Assembly (NCBI RefSeq): GCF_003258515.1
Contig: NZ_QGEH01000007.1
Coordinates: forward strand, 62,001-126,000
Direction of reading: 5' to 3'
DNA from: Marinobacter bohaiensis
GTDB taxonomy: Bacteria > Pseudomonadota > Gammaproteobacteria > Pseudomonadales > Oleiphilaceae
Length of the DNA stretch: 64,000 nucleotides
The position numbers and the translations under genes were made by a program. The notes under the pieces were generated by a model that was not told where the DNA came from, made no database searches, and saw only the letters and a program-made list of their open reading frames with translations. Positions within the stretch are counted from its first letter, which is position 1. Each line of letters begins with the position of its first letter. Below, one piece after another: positions 50,170 to 60,731 of the stretch.

Positions 50170-51105
50170 CTAGTGCAGCACCTCGCCCGGCAGCAGCACT
50201 TCGCGGCCGCCGTTGATCAGGTCCGACACGCTCTGGGCGCGGCTGCCCGGCAATTGCACCCGGGTCAGGCGCAGCACGCCCTCGCCACAGGCCACGTCGG
50301 CGCCGTCCCTCTCCCGGCGCAGTACGGTGCCGGGGGCGGCTGCGCTGGGCGCGTCCAGCACGGTGGCGGCGTGGATGCGCAGACGCTGCTCGCCCACGTC
50401 GGTAAAGGTGCCCGGCCACGGATTGAAGGCCCGTACCAGACGGTCGAGGTCGGTGGCTGGCTGCTGCCAGTCCAGGTGCCCTTCCTGTTTGTTCAGCTTG
50501 TGGGCGTAGTTGGCGTCGGCATCGTTCTGCGGTTCGGGCTGCAGGTTGCCGGCCGCCAGTTCGGCCAGTGCCGTGAGGATGGCCTGCCCGCCGAGATCCG
50601 CCAGGCGGTCGTGCAGACTGCCGCCGGTGTCGTCGGCGTGGATCGGCGTGGTCAGTTTGAGCAGCATGTCACCGGTATCCAGGCCGGCATCCATCTGCAT
50701 GATGGTGATGCCGGTCTCCGTGTCGCCCGCGGCGATGGCGCGCTGGATCGGCGCGGCGCCGCGCCAGCGAGGCAGCAGCGAGGCGTGGATGTTGAGGCAG
50801 CCGCGCCGGGGCAGATCCAGCACCGCCTGCGGCAGGATCAGGCCGTAGGCGGCGACGATCATGACGTCGGCATCGAAGGCAGCCAGCTCCGTCTGGGCGT
50901 CGGCCGGTTTGAGGCTCTCCGGCTGGCACACCGGGATGCCGGCGTCCAGGGCCACCTGCTTCACCGGACTGGGGCTCAGTTTGCGGCCGCGGCCGGCCGG
51001 GCGATCCGGCTGGGTGTAGACGGCCACCACGTCATGGCCGTGCTCAAGCAGCGCCTTCAGTGCGATAGCGGCAAAATCCGGGGTTCCGGCAAAAACGATG
51101 CGCAC
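50170..51105 (-). CDS. fmt: Methionyl-tRNA formyltransferase
   Basis: 311-residue enzyme that formylates initiator Met-tRNA. The formyltransferase core has MRIVFAGTPDFAAIALKALL, LNIHASLLPRWRGAAPIQ with its catalytic Asn/His, and ITIMQMDAGLDTGDML with the aspartate. The C-terminal domain follows. A terminator-like hairpin separates it from def, so it may have its own promoter. Confidence 0.97.
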   Translation of the reverse strand: MRIVFAGTPDFAAIALKALLEHGHDVVAVYTQPDRPAGRGRKLSPSPVKQVALDAGIPVCQPESLKPADAQTELAAFDADVMIVAAYGLILPQAVLDLPRRGCLNIHASLLPRWRGAAPIQRAIAAGDTETGITIMQMDAGLDTGDMLLKLTTPIHADDTGGSLHDRLADLGGQAILTALAELAAGNLQPEPQNDADANYAHKLNKQEGHLDWQQPATDLDRLVRAFNPWPGTFTDVGEQRLRIHAATVLDAPSAAAPGTVLRRERDGADVACGEGVLRLTRVQLPGSRAQSVSDLINGGREVLLPGEVLH

Positions 51106-51177
51106 GCGGCGCCTCCTTCGGTCTGTTGCTGGTCTGTCGGTCTGGGTGTACAGGGTGGCGGGGACCCGTTACAAACG

Positions 51178-51201
51178 AAAAAACCGGGCCTGTTGCCCGG
51201 T
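51178..51201 (-). terminator. Terminator-like hairpin between def and fmt
   Basis: On the minus strand a 7-bp stem ACCGGGC / GCCCGGT with a 5-nt loop is followed by six T residues. It lies after def and before fmt, which are usually co-transcribed, so it may be a terminator or attenuator. Confidence 0.75.
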
Positions 51202-51243
51202 CCTGTCCGATCCATTGTAAACCACAAACGGGTGGGCCTGTGA

Positions 51244-51747
51244 TCAGGCCCGGATCTTGTGCTGTTTTTCCAGCTTCTTGCGAATCCGCGTGCGCTTGAG
51301 CGGACTGAGGTAATCGACGAACAGCTTGCCTTTGAGATGGTCCATCTCATGCTGGATACAGACCGCCAGCAGCCCGGTGGCCTCTTCCTCGAACGCGTCG
51401 CCGTTGCGGTCCAGGGCGCGGATCATGACGTGATCCGGCCGGTTGACCTCTTCATAGAAGCCCGGCACCGACAGACAGCCTTCCTGCATACCCTGCAGGT
51501 CGCCTTCGAGCACCTCGAATTCCGGGTTGATGAAGACCCGCGGCTCGCTCTGGTCTTCCGACAGGTCCATGACGATGATCTGTTCGTGCCAGTTCACCTG
51601 CGTCGCCGCCAGGCCGATCCCCGGGGCGTCGTACATGGTCTCGAACATGTCATCGATCAGCTTGCGGTGCTCGTCGGTGACGGTCTCGACCGGCTTGGCT
51701 ACGGTCCGCAGGCGCGGATCGGGGAATTCCAGAATCTCAAGTATCAT
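51244..51747 (-). CDS. def: Peptide deformylase
   Basis: 167-residue metalloenzyme that removes the formyl group from new proteins. The three motifs are [18 protein letters not shown] and [12 protein letters not shown] (HExxH variant with metal histidines). ATG 51747 ([14 protein letters not shown]) is the family start; the longer frame from 51786 is not supported. Confidence 0.97.
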   Translation of the reverse strand: MILEILEFPDPRLRTVAKPVETVTDEHRKLIDDMFETMYDAPGIGLAATQVNWHEQIIVMDLSEDQSEPRVFINPEFEVLEGDLQGMQEGCLSVPGFYEEVNRPDHVMIRALDRNGDAFEEEATGLLAVCIQHEMDHLKGKLFVDYLSPLKRTRIRKKLEKQHKIRA

Positions 51748-52121
51748 GGGTATCAAATCGTTTGGTTGACCGCGTTTCCTGGCCAAAATGCGACGGTGTA
51801 CCGCACATTGACCCTCCCGTATCCTCTATGATCGGGATCGCGCGGCGAGTTTCAAGATGACGTCCTCAATGGCGCCGATAGTCTATTATCTATCATCTCC
51901 CGGGCTGATTACAAACTGACCAGGCATGACAGAACCCCCTGCGAACGCCGGCCGGGCCTGTTACTGTCTGAATCCAGAATTTACTGGAAGAACAAAAGAT
52001 AACATCACAAACCGACTGACATCTTCTATAGTAGGGGGATGTGGGTAGCGGAACCGTTTCGCCGGACGCCAAGCGGGCTCAGGTTCCACCGGACAAAGTA
52101 AAGCAATCAAGGACCCGGACA
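51748..52121. other. Divergent intergenic region between def and the LysM gene
   Basis: About 370 nt with promoters expected in both directions. A TATAGT (about 52027-52032) may be the -10 of the LysM gene, but no good -35 accompanies it. A short GATAG...CTATC inverted repeat lies near 51875. No gene is seen. Confidence 0.45.
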
Positions 52122-53147
52122 ATGAGGAAACTGCTGTATGTTCTGACGGCTGTGTTGCTGCTGGTGCAGGGAGCACATGCGGCCGGCCCTGAGTTACGGT
52201 CGGACCATCCCGATCGCTACACTGTCGTCAAGGGCGATACCCTCTGGGACATTTCATCCCGCTTTCTGGACAACCCCTGGTACTGGCCGGAAATCTGGCA
52301 CGTGAATCCCCAGGTCAGCAATCCGCACCTGATCTATCCCGGCGATCAGCTGGCACTGGTCTATATCGACGGCGAGCCTCGTGTGACCAAGGTGGCCAGG
52401 AAAGGCGGCAGTGGTGTGGTCAAGCTGTCGCCCAAGGTGCGCTCCACCCCGATCGACACCCCGGTGCCGGCGATTCCGCTGGACGCCATCGAAGGTTTCC
52501 TGAGCGATACCCGCGTCGTCGACCCGGAGGTGCTTGAGGCCGCGCCCTACATCCTCGAGGGTGAGGATTCCCGCATCATTACCGGCGCCGGCGACACCGT
52601 CTACGCCCGGGGTGAGGCTGAAAACGACAACCTGGGCATCTTCCGCCGCAACCGCGTTTACACCGATCCGGAAACCAACGAGTTCCTGGGGCTGGAAGCC
52701 AAGGCCATCGGTTCCGGTGAGATCACCGACACCAACGGTGAAGTACTGACCATGGAGCTCAAGCGCAGCGACGAAGAAGTCCGCATCGGCGACCGCCTGC
52801 TGCCCACCGAAGACCGCAAGATCAACACCACCTTCTCGCCGAGCGCGCCGGACAGCGACATCACCGGCTCCATGATTGCGGTGGAAGGTGGCGTCACCCA
52901 GATCGGTCAGTACGACGTGGTGGTGATCAACCGTGGCACCCGCGAAGGCCTCAAGCCGGGTAACGTGCTGGCGGTGTTCCAGGCCGGCAACACCGTACAG
53001 GACCCGGTCACCAAGGAAGCGGTCAAGCTGCCGGACGAGCGCGCGGGTCTGCTGATGGTCTTCCAGAGCTATGAGAAACTGAGCTATGGTCTGGTGCTCA
53101 AGGCAACCCGGACCCTGGCGGTCGGTGATCGGGTGAGCAACCCCTGA
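52122..53147 (+). CDS. LysM-domain protein, TsaP-like (type IV pilus secretin-associated family)
   Basis: 341 residues with signal peptide MRKLLYVLTAVLLLVQGAHA, a LysM domain (YTVVKGDTLWDISSRFLDNP to LIYPGDQLALVY, about 30-80) that binds peptidoglycan, and a C-terminal beta-rich domain (VVVINRGTREGLKPGNVLAVF). Position between def and dprA and overall architecture match PA0020 of Pseudomonas, called TsaP, which anchors the type IV pilus secretin. The specific pilus role is inferred. ATG 52122 follows AAGGA. Confidence 0.9.
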   Translation: MRKLLYVLTAVLLLVQGAHAAGPELRSDHPDRYTVVKGDTLWDISSRFLDNPWYWPEIWHVNPQVSNPHLIYPGDQLALVYIDGEPRVTKVARKGGSGVVKLSPKVRSTPIDTPVPAIPLDAIEGFLSDTRVVDPEVLEAAPYILEGEDSRIITGAGDTVYARGEAENDNLGIFRRNRVYTDPETNEFLGLEAKAIGSGEITDTNGEVLTMELKRSDEEVRIGDRLLPTEDRKINTTFSPSAPDSDITGSMIAVEGGVTQIGQYDVVVINRGTREGLKPGNVLAVFQAGNTVQDPVTKEAVKLPDERAGLLMVFQSYEKLSYGLVLKATRTLAVGDRVSNP

Positions 53148-53197
53148 CCCGACCTGTTTGAGCGGATGGACCGCTCGCCTGGACAGACTGGATAGAC

Positions 53198-53231
53198 AAC
53201 GGGAGCCGGTTCGCCGCCTCCCGTTTTTTGT
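53198..53231 (+). terminator. Rho-independent terminator after the LysM gene
   Basis: An 8-bp stem AACGGGAG / CTCCCGTT (53198-53205 with 53218-53225) and a 12-nt loop are followed by TTTTTG. It lies between the LysM gene and dprA. Confidence 0.85.
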
Positions 53232-53298
53232 GGGTGCCGGATGGATAGGCGGTGCCCGGCGCGTCAGGACGATGCGCGTGATCCCAATGGACTGATTT

Positions 53299-54465
53299 AT
53301 GACCGACACGACTGCTCACCACGCCGCCGATGCCTTCCTGCGGGCATCCGACGCCCCCTGGCTGCTGATTGGCCACCTGCCCGGCCTGGGCGATCATCGC
53401 TGGCAGGCCCTGGTGGACCACCTGCCCGATCCGCTGGAACTGCTAGACTTCGACGTCGCCACCCTCAAGGCGCTGGGGCTCAAGCCGCCCGCCCGGGAGG
53501 CGATTCTCGCCTGGCAGCACGGCGACACCAACCAGCCCACCCTGGCCCGGGCGATGGCCGCCTGGCAGCGTTGCGAGGCCCTGAACATCCAGCGGCTGCA
53601 CTGGGCCGATCCGGACTATCCGGCGTTGCTGCGGGAAACCCACGGCGCCCCGCCCCTGCTGTACCTGGCCGGCCAGCGCGATGTGTTGTCCCGCCCACAA
53701 CTGGCGATGGTCGGCAGCCGCAAGGCGACTCGCGCGGGCCTGGAGCACGCCCGGCAATTTGCCCGGGCCCTCACCGAACGCGGCTTTGTGGTGACCAGCG
53801 GCATGGCGCTGGGGATCGACGGGGCCGCCCACCAGGGCGCGCTGGATGCCAACGGTGCCACCATCGGCGTTCTCGGCACCGGCATCGATGTGCCCTACCC
53901 GGCCGCCCACCGCGCGTTGGCCCGGGCGATCCCCGAACGCGGTGCCCTGCTCTCGGAATACCCGCCCGGCACCCGCGCCCGGGCCGGTCACTTTCCCCGC
54001 CGCAACCGGCTGATCAGCGGTCTCAGTCAGGGCACCCTGGTGGTGGAAGCCAATCTCAAGAGCGGTTCGTTGATCACGGCCCGCCTGGCGTTGGAGCAGG
54101 GGCGCGAGGTGTTCGCCATTCCCGGCGCCATCAACAATCCCCAGGTGCGCGGCTGTCACCGGCTGATCCGGCAGGGCGCGACCCTGGTGGAAACGGTCGA
54201 TGATATCGAGGAGGAATTGGCCAGTTGGGGGCCGCCATCGACGGGCCCGGCCGACAGCTCTGCCGAGGCATCGCCGCCGCCGATCCCTGAGCATCTGGGC
54301 GCGCGCGAGCAGCAGATCCTGCGGGCGCTGGAATTCGAGACCTGCAGCACCGACGCCTTGTGCGAGCGGACCGGACTGACGGCGGATGTGCTGATGCAGT
54401 CGATCCTGATGCTGGAGCTGGAAGGGCTGATCCTCACCGTCCCCGGGGGATACCAGCGCGGATGA
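53299..54465 (+). CDS. dprA: DNA-processing protein DprA
   Basis: 388-residue protein that protects incoming single-stranded DNA and loads RecA during natural transformation. It has an N-terminal helical domain, then the DprA Rossmann core (AMVGSRKATRAGLEHARQF; VTSGMALGIDGAAHQGAL; FPRRNRLISGLSQGTLVVEA) and a C-terminal winged-helix domain (about 325-388) separated by a Pro/Ser-rich linker. It heads the conserved dprA-tsaC-hemF-aroE order. Confidence 0.95.
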   Translation: MTDTTAHHAADAFLRASDAPWLLIGHLPGLGDHRWQALVDHLPDPLELLDFDVATLKALGLKPPAREAILAWQHGDTNQPTLARAMAAWQRCEALNIQRLHWADPDYPALLRETHGAPPLLYLAGQRDVLSRPQLAMVGSRKATRAGLEHARQFARALTERGFVVTSGMALGIDGAAHQGALDANGATIGVLGTGIDVPYPAAHRALARAIPERGALLSEYPPGTRARAGHFPRRNRLISGLSQGTLVVEANLKSGSLITARLALEQGREVFAIPGAINNPQVRGCHRLIRQGATLVETVDDIEEELASWGPPSTGPADSSAEASPPPIPEHLGAREQQILRALEFETCSTDALCERTGLTADVLMQSILMLELEGLILTVPGGYQRG

Positions 54466-54568
54466 GTGCGGGTTGTCCGCAGGAGTCTGTTCACCTGCGG
54501 CCCCAGACGCCATAATGCCAGGCCGAAGCAACCGCGGGTGTGGCAACACCTTCAACACGGACTGAGCC

Positions 54569-55162
54569 ATGGATTCGAACACTCCCAGCACAACCCGTCG
54601 CTACCCGCCGGGGTGGTGGCACCTGCGCGAGGCCGTCGGCGCCCTGGAGGCCGGCGGCGTCATCGCCTATCCCACCGAAGCCGTCTGGGGCCTGGGTTGC
54701 GATCCCTGGGACGCCGACGCTGTCGAGCAACTGCTGGCCCTCAAGGATCGCCCCGAGCACAAGGGCGTGATCCTGGTCGCGGCGTCGGTGGCGCAGGTGG
54801 CGCCGCTACTGGATCCGCTGGCGCCCGAGTTGCGCGAACGGGCGGCGGGCTATTGGCCGGGGCCGGTCACCTGCCTGCTGCCGGACCCGGACGAGCTGAT
54901 TCCGCCCTGGATCAAGGGCCGGCACGGCTCGGTGGCGGTCCGGGTGAGTGCCCATCCCGGCGTCCAGCGTCTCTGTCAGGCGTTCGGCGGACCGCTGGTG
55001 TCCACCTCCTGCAATCCCGCCGGTCGCAACCCGGCCCGCAGCCGACTGCAGGTGGCCCGCTATTTCGGCGACACCCTGGACGCCATCCTGCCTGGCCAAC
55101 TGGGCGAGCAGCGTCAGCCCAGCCGTATCATCGACCTGCCATCCGGGCGCCGGTTGCGCTGA
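54569..55162 (+). CDS. tsaC: Threonylcarbamoyl-AMP synthase TsaC
   Basis: 197-residue YrdC/Sua5-family enzyme that makes threonylcarbamoyl-AMP for the t6A37 modification of ANN-reading tRNAs. Features are GGVIAYPTEAVWGLGCDPWD, LKDRPEHKGVILVAAS, WPGPVTCLLP and the STSCNPAGRNPA block. It has the single-domain TsaC length, without the Sua5 C-terminal domain. It lies 24 nt before hemF. Confidence 0.95.
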   Translation: MDSNTPSTTRRYPPGWWHLREAVGALEAGGVIAYPTEAVWGLGCDPWDADAVEQLLALKDRPEHKGVILVAASVAQVAPLLDPLAPELRERAAGYWPGPVTCLLPDPDELIPPWIKGRHGSVAVRVSAHPGVQRLCQAFGGPLVSTSCNPAGRNPARSRLQVARYFGDTLDAILPGQLGEQRQPSRIIDLPSGRRLR

Positions 55163-56934
<1,772 letters not shown>

Positions 56935-57178
56935 GGCCTGGTTGAGACGGCCACCCGGGTGCAGGGAGGCAACAGGACGTCCCTGTCCTTCCTCCAGCGA
57001 GGGTGTCCATTCACTTCCTTCAGGCTTGCGGTGCAGACGCCGCCATGGCTGCAACCGTCTTGACTGCGCCCTTTAACGCTTGGTTACAGGATTGGGGAGG
57101 CCAAGTAGGCTATTCTCTCTGGAGTGCGATTGACCGGGAGGCTGCACGACCGCCTCCGAGAACCATAAAAGGCATTCC

Positions 57179-57952
57179 ATGGATATCCTGACGCTAGTCG
57201 GACTGATCGCCGGCGTGGCGATTGTCACGGTTGCGATGCTGGCCGACGCGACCCTCAGTACGTTCCTGAACATTCCCGGCCTGATGATTGTCCTGGGCGG
57301 CACCTTCGCGGTGACCCTCGTCAAGTTTCGCCTGGCGTCGGTGACCAGCTCCTTTCGCCTTGCCCTGAGCACGGTTTTCCGGGAAAAGACCGACAAGCCG
57401 CTGGCGCTGATCCGCAACGTCGCCGAGCTGGCGCGGGTGGTGCGCAAGGAAGGCATCCTGGGGCTGGAGTCCCATGAGACCGACAACGATTTCCTCAGGA
57501 AAAGCATCAACCTGTGCGTTGACGGCCATCCGCCCGAGCTGATCGAGGAAGCCCTGCTGGAAGACATGCAGCAGCGCATGGAACGCTACGACGTGGCCGA
57601 GCGGATCTTCCGCGGCATCGGCGAGTCGGCGCCGGCCATCGGCATGCTGGGGACCCTGGTGGGTCTGGTGCAGATGCTCAACACCCTGGACGATCCCTCC
57701 TCCATCGGTCCGGCCATGGCCATCGCCCTGCTGACCACCCTTTACGGCGCCTTCATCGCCCAGTTGATCGCCCTGCCGCTGGCGGACAAGATCCAGCTCA
57801 AGGCGGAAGACGAGCAGCGCAACATGACGCTGATCATCACCAGCATCCAGAACATCATGAAAGGGCAGAACCCGCGGGTGATCACCGAACTGCTGTCCGC
57901 CTACATCACTCCGGAACAGCAGCAGGTGCTGGCGCGGGAACGGGAGGCCTGA
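57179..57952 (+). CDS. pomA: Flagellar motor stator protein, PomA/MotA family
   Basis: 257-residue inner-membrane stator subunit with four helices: MDILTLVGLIAGVAIVTVAM, IPGLMIVLGGTFAVTLV, ESAPAIGMLGTLVGLVQML (with the conserved proline) and MAIALLTTLYGAFIAQLIAL. The short length and sequence are closer to sodium-driven PomA than to E. coli MotA. The next gene, 3 nt away, is the partner pomB. Ion choice is inferred from similarity. The 244-nt gap upstream should contain the promoter. Confidence 0.92.
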   Translation: MDILTLVGLIAGVAIVTVAMLADATLSTFLNIPGLMIVLGGTFAVTLVKFRLASVTSSFRLALSTVFREKTDKPLALIRNVAELARVVRKEGILGLESHETDNDFLRKSINLCVDGHPPELIEEALLEDMQQRMERYDVAERIFRGIGESAPAIGMLGTLVGLVQMLNTLDDPSSIGPAMAIALLTTLYGAFIAQLIALPLADKIQLKAEDEQRNMTLIITSIQNIMKGQNPRVITELLSAYITPEQQQVLAREREA

Positions 57953-57955
57953 TCC

Positions 57956-58810
57956 ATGGCGGTGGCCTCCACGGCACGGCAGCGCAAGAAGAAGCAAGGT
58001 GACGGCGGCGCCCCCAGCTGGATCGTCACCTTCGCCGATCTGGCGACGCTGCTGCTGACCTTCTTCATCCTGCTGCTGTCCTACTCCAGCATGGATGTGG
58101 AAAAGTACAAGACCATGGCCCAGTCCCTGGCGGGCGCCTTCGGCAGCAGCGTGATCCAGGACGACGCTGTGGGCGGCAGCCCCCTGACCCTGATCGAAAG
58201 CGAGACGCCGCCGCCGACGCCCGCGCCGGAACCGGCCGTGATTCAACCCGACGTCCCCCAACTGATCGATGACAGCCCCGGCAGCAGCGCGCCGATCACC
58301 GAAGTGCCCGAAGGCGTCACCGAACTGGCTTCGCGCCTGATCCGTCAGCTGGAAGATGAAGTGGCCAGTGAGGCGGTCAACGTCCGCTACGACACCGAGA
58401 AAGTGGTGATGCGCTTCGCCGAGGACGCCACCTTCCAGTCCGGCCGCGCCGAGCTGAAGCCGGAGATGGGGCCGATCATCGACCGGGTGGTGGATGTGCT
58501 GGCGCAGTGCAGTGGTGATGTGGTGGTGGCGGGCTACACCGATGACCGCCCCATCGTCAGCAGCCGCTACCGCTCCAACTGGGATCTGTCGGCGGCCCGC
58601 GCCGTATCGGTGGTGCATGAGCTGGTGATGAACCGTCGTATCCCGGCCGAGCGGGTGGTCGCCGCGGGCCGGGCCGAGACCAATCCTCTGGTGCCCAACA
58701 GTTCGCCGGAAAACCGCGCCCGCAATCGCCGGGTGGAAATCACCGTGCGCGATCCGGAATGCTCGGCGGCGGCGGACACCAGCGACCTGCCGATCGAGAT
58801 CAATCCCTGA
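57956..58810 (+). CDS. pomB: Flagellar motor stator protein, PomB/MotB family
   Basis: 284 residues. One N-terminal helix contains the ion-binding aspartate (SWIVTFADLATLLLTFFIL, D28). A Pro-rich linker follows, then a C-terminal OmpA-like peptidoglycan-binding domain (ATFQSGRAELKPEM; GYTDDRPI; RARNRRVEITV). Together with PomA it forms the stator that powers flagellar rotation. Confidence 0.93.
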   Translation: MAVASTARQRKKKQGDGGAPSWIVTFADLATLLLTFFILLLSYSSMDVEKYKTMAQSLAGAFGSSVIQDDAVGGSPLTLIESETPPPTPAPEPAVIQPDVPQLIDDSPGSSAPITEVPEGVTELASRLIRQLEDEVASEAVNVRYDTEKVVMRFAEDATFQSGRAELKPEMGPIIDRVVDVLAQCSGDVVVAGYTDDRPIVSSRYRSNWDLSAARAVSVVHELVMNRRIPAERVVAAGRAETNPLVPNSSPENRARNRRVEITVRDPECSAAADTSDLPIEINP

Positions 58811-58958
58811 AAGCCCGCCGATTCAGTCTCTTATGACAGCGGGTCAGGTGCTCATTCGCTATTCATATAACGTTCGCGGCCCAAGCCCGTTATACTGTCG
58901 CCCCTTCAGGCACCCAGGTCAGCCTGAGGATAATCAGATCAAATTGATGAGGGCAGTT

Positions 58959-59270
58959 ATGAGTGGACCGGATAAACCCAAGGTGATTGGCGAGGAATGG
59001 AGCGACGAACGGGTCAAGAGTTTCCTGTTCATCACGCCGTACGACACGTCTCTCAATCCGGACTACCAGGTGCTCATCAAGGCGTACCAAGCCATGCGAG
59101 CCGGTGATTTCGAACGCTTCCTGGTGTTCTTTACCGAGGCCGGTCGCGACCTCAACGCCCTGAGCGAGAACGGCCAGACCATTCTCGATCACATCAGCGA
59201 ACACGGTCGCAGCGGCGAGTACGTGGCGTCCCTGAAGAAATTCGGGGCGAAAGGCGCAGCGGAAGCCTGA
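58959..59270 (+). CDS. PA4642-family protein of unknown function
   Basis: 103-residue, probably soluble and helical protein (MSGPDKPKVIGEEWSDERVK; LNPDYQVLIKAYQAMRAGDF; LSENGQTILDHISEHG). It matches my recollection of a small conserved gammaproteobacterial family typified by PA4642; the function is not known. ATG 58959 follows a GAGGG; upstream in-frame codons to 58833 lack support. It converges with the Hsp20 gene. Confidence 0.8.
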   Translation: MSGPDKPKVIGEEWSDERVKSFLFITPYDTSLNPDYQVLIKAYQAMRAGDFERFLVFFTEAGRDLNALSENGQTILDHISEHGRSGEYVASLKKFGAKGAAEA

Positions 59271-59303
59271 GGGCTCCCGCTGCCGGCGGGATACATCACC
59301 CGC

Positions 59304-59759
59304 CTATTCCACCTGGACCTCAATGGAGCGCGGCTGTGCGGGCTCCACTTTCCTCAGGCTCAGGGACAGCACGCCATCCTTGAAGGTGGCGTTGATGTCG
59401 TTCTCCGAGACGTTGTCGGGCAGCGTGAAGCGGCGGATAAACGAGCCGTAGACCCGTTCGACCCGGTGAGTCTTGCCTTCACCGGACTCCTCCTGCTTCT
59501 GGCGTTCCCCCTGCAGGGTCAGCACGCCGTCGTGCACGGTGACCTTCACATCTTCCTTGTTGATGCCCGGCAGTTCCGCCTGGATCTCGAAAGCTTCCGG
59601 TGTCTCCCGGATATCGACGGCCGGCGCCCAGTCACTGCGACGGAACAGGTCGCGGCCTTCGCCTTCGCCCCGTGTGGCCGGGAAGCCGAAGTGGCGGTTG
59701 TAGCGATCCAGCAGATCCTCGAATTCGCTGATGGGATTCCAACGGGTGAGATTGCTCAT
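59304..59759 (-). CDS. Small heat-shock protein, Hsp20/alpha-crystallin family
   Basis: 151-residue chaperone that holds unfolding proteins. The alpha-crystallin domain spans about 45-140 (WAPAVDIRETPEAFEIQAEL, PGINKEDVKVTVHDGVLTLQ, INATFKDGVLSLSLRKVE). ATG 59759 is preceded by GGAGG at 8 nt; the longer frame from 59774 is rejected. A sigma-32-like promoter and a leader hairpin lie upstream, consistent with heat induction. Confidence 0.94.
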   Translation of the reverse strand: MSNLTRWNPISEFEDLLDRYNRHFGFPATRGEGEGRDLFRRSDWAPAVDIRETPEAFEIQAELPGINKEDVKVTVHDGVLTLQGERQKQEESGEGKTHRVERVYGSFIRRFTLPDNVSENDINATFKDGVLSLSLRKVEPAQPRSIEVQVE

Positions 59760-59798
59760 GGTGTAGTCCTCCAAAACGAACCTGAAATCATGTTGAGT

Positions 59799-59821
59799 CG
59801 TCCCCGGGTCGGCCGGGGACG
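59799..59821 (-). promoter_or_regulatory. Leader hairpin upstream of the Hsp20 gene
   Basis: A 9-bp perfect stem CGTCCCCGG / CCGGGGACG with a 5-nt loop lies about 40 nt before the start codon. It may be part of a temperature-sensitive leader, but no anti-Shine-Dalgarno pairing was found by eye. Confidence 0.4.
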
Positions 59822-59898
59822 TACGACATCAGCTCCGTTCAAGGAAGATCCCGTCAGTGGCGCCTACTGAATAGGGTTTCCTGAACTGGCTAGTTTCG

Positions 59899-59927
59899 AA
59901 TGTAGGATCGCCCGGATGGATTTCAAG
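59899..59927 (-). promoter_or_regulatory. Candidate sigma-32 (heat-shock) promoter of the Hsp20 gene
   Basis: On the minus strand CTTGAAA (59921-59927) is followed after about 14 nt by CCTACATT (59899-59906), resembling the heat-shock consensus CTTGAAA-N(11-16)-CCCCATNT. It would give a leader of about 130 nt. Consensus match only. Confidence 0.5.
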
Positions 59928-59971
59928 AGGCCATTATTTGATCTGGATCAGGAAAAACCACAGCCGTTGCC

Positions 59972-60520
59972 TCAGCCGGAGGTGGTCGCGTCGGCGCGGT
60001 ATTCGTCCTTGAGTTTGACGTAGTTGGCGGCGGTGTAGGTGAAGAAACCGCGTTCCTTGTCGGTCAGCGGGCGCGCCTGCTTGCAGGGGCTGCCGACATA
60101 CAGGTAGCCGGACTCCAGGGTCTTGCCCGGCGGCACCAGGCAGCCGGCAGCGACAATCACTTCGTCCTCCACCACGGCGCCGTCCATGATGATCGAGCCC
60201 ATGCCCACCAGCACCCGGTTGCCGATGGTGCAGCCGTGCAGCAGCGCCTTGTGGCCGACGGTGACGTCCTCGCCCAGGGTGAGCGGGTAGCCGTCCGGAT
60301 TGTAGTCGCTGGCGTGGGTGATGTGCAGGACCGAGCCGTCCTGGATGCTGCAGCGGGCACCGATGCGGATGCGGTGCATGTCGCCACGGATGACCGTCAT
60401 CGGCCAGACGGAGACATCGGGGCCGAGTTCCACGTCGCCGATCACCACGGCGCTGGGGTCGATCCACACGCGATCGCCGGTTTTTGGGCTGTACCCCTTG
60501 TGAGAACGTACTTGAGTCAT
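59972..60520 (-). CDS. Gamma-carbonic anhydrase family protein (hexapeptide-repeat, YrdA-like)
   Basis: 182-residue left-handed beta-helix protein with repeated hexapeptides (VVIGDVELGPDVSVWPMTVI; IGARCSIQDGSVLH; LGEDVTVGHKALLHGCTIGN; AVVEDEVIVAAGCLVPPGK). Histidines in GDMHRI, GHKALLHG are the probable metal ligands. Whether it truly hydrates CO2 cannot be told. It is divergent from prlC, the same neighbour as in Pseudomonas (PA0066-PA0067). Confidence 0.92.
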   Translation of the reverse strand: MTQVRSHKGYSPKTGDRVWIDPSAVVIGDVELGPDVSVWPMTVIRGDMHRIRIGARCSIQDGSVLHITHASDYNPDGYPLTLGEDVTVGHKALLHGCTIGNRVLVGMGSIIMDGAVVEDEVIVAAGCLVPPGKTLESGYLYVGSPCKQARPLTDKERGFFTYTAANYVKLKDEYRADATTSG

Positions 60521-60731
60521 TACATAGATCCTATGTCTATCCGCTTGCGGGCGGCGTTGGCGTATGATGATTCCTACAGTAGAGCACCGGTCCCGTGCCT
60601 GTCACGGTCCCGGCGGCGCCCGCAAACGATCCATCAGCGACCCGATCCGGCGAACGCTGTCGGAATCAACCAACTCGGTGAATATCGGCGAGTGAGCCCA
60701 TCGGCGAGTGAGCGAGTGAGAAAGGAGCCCC

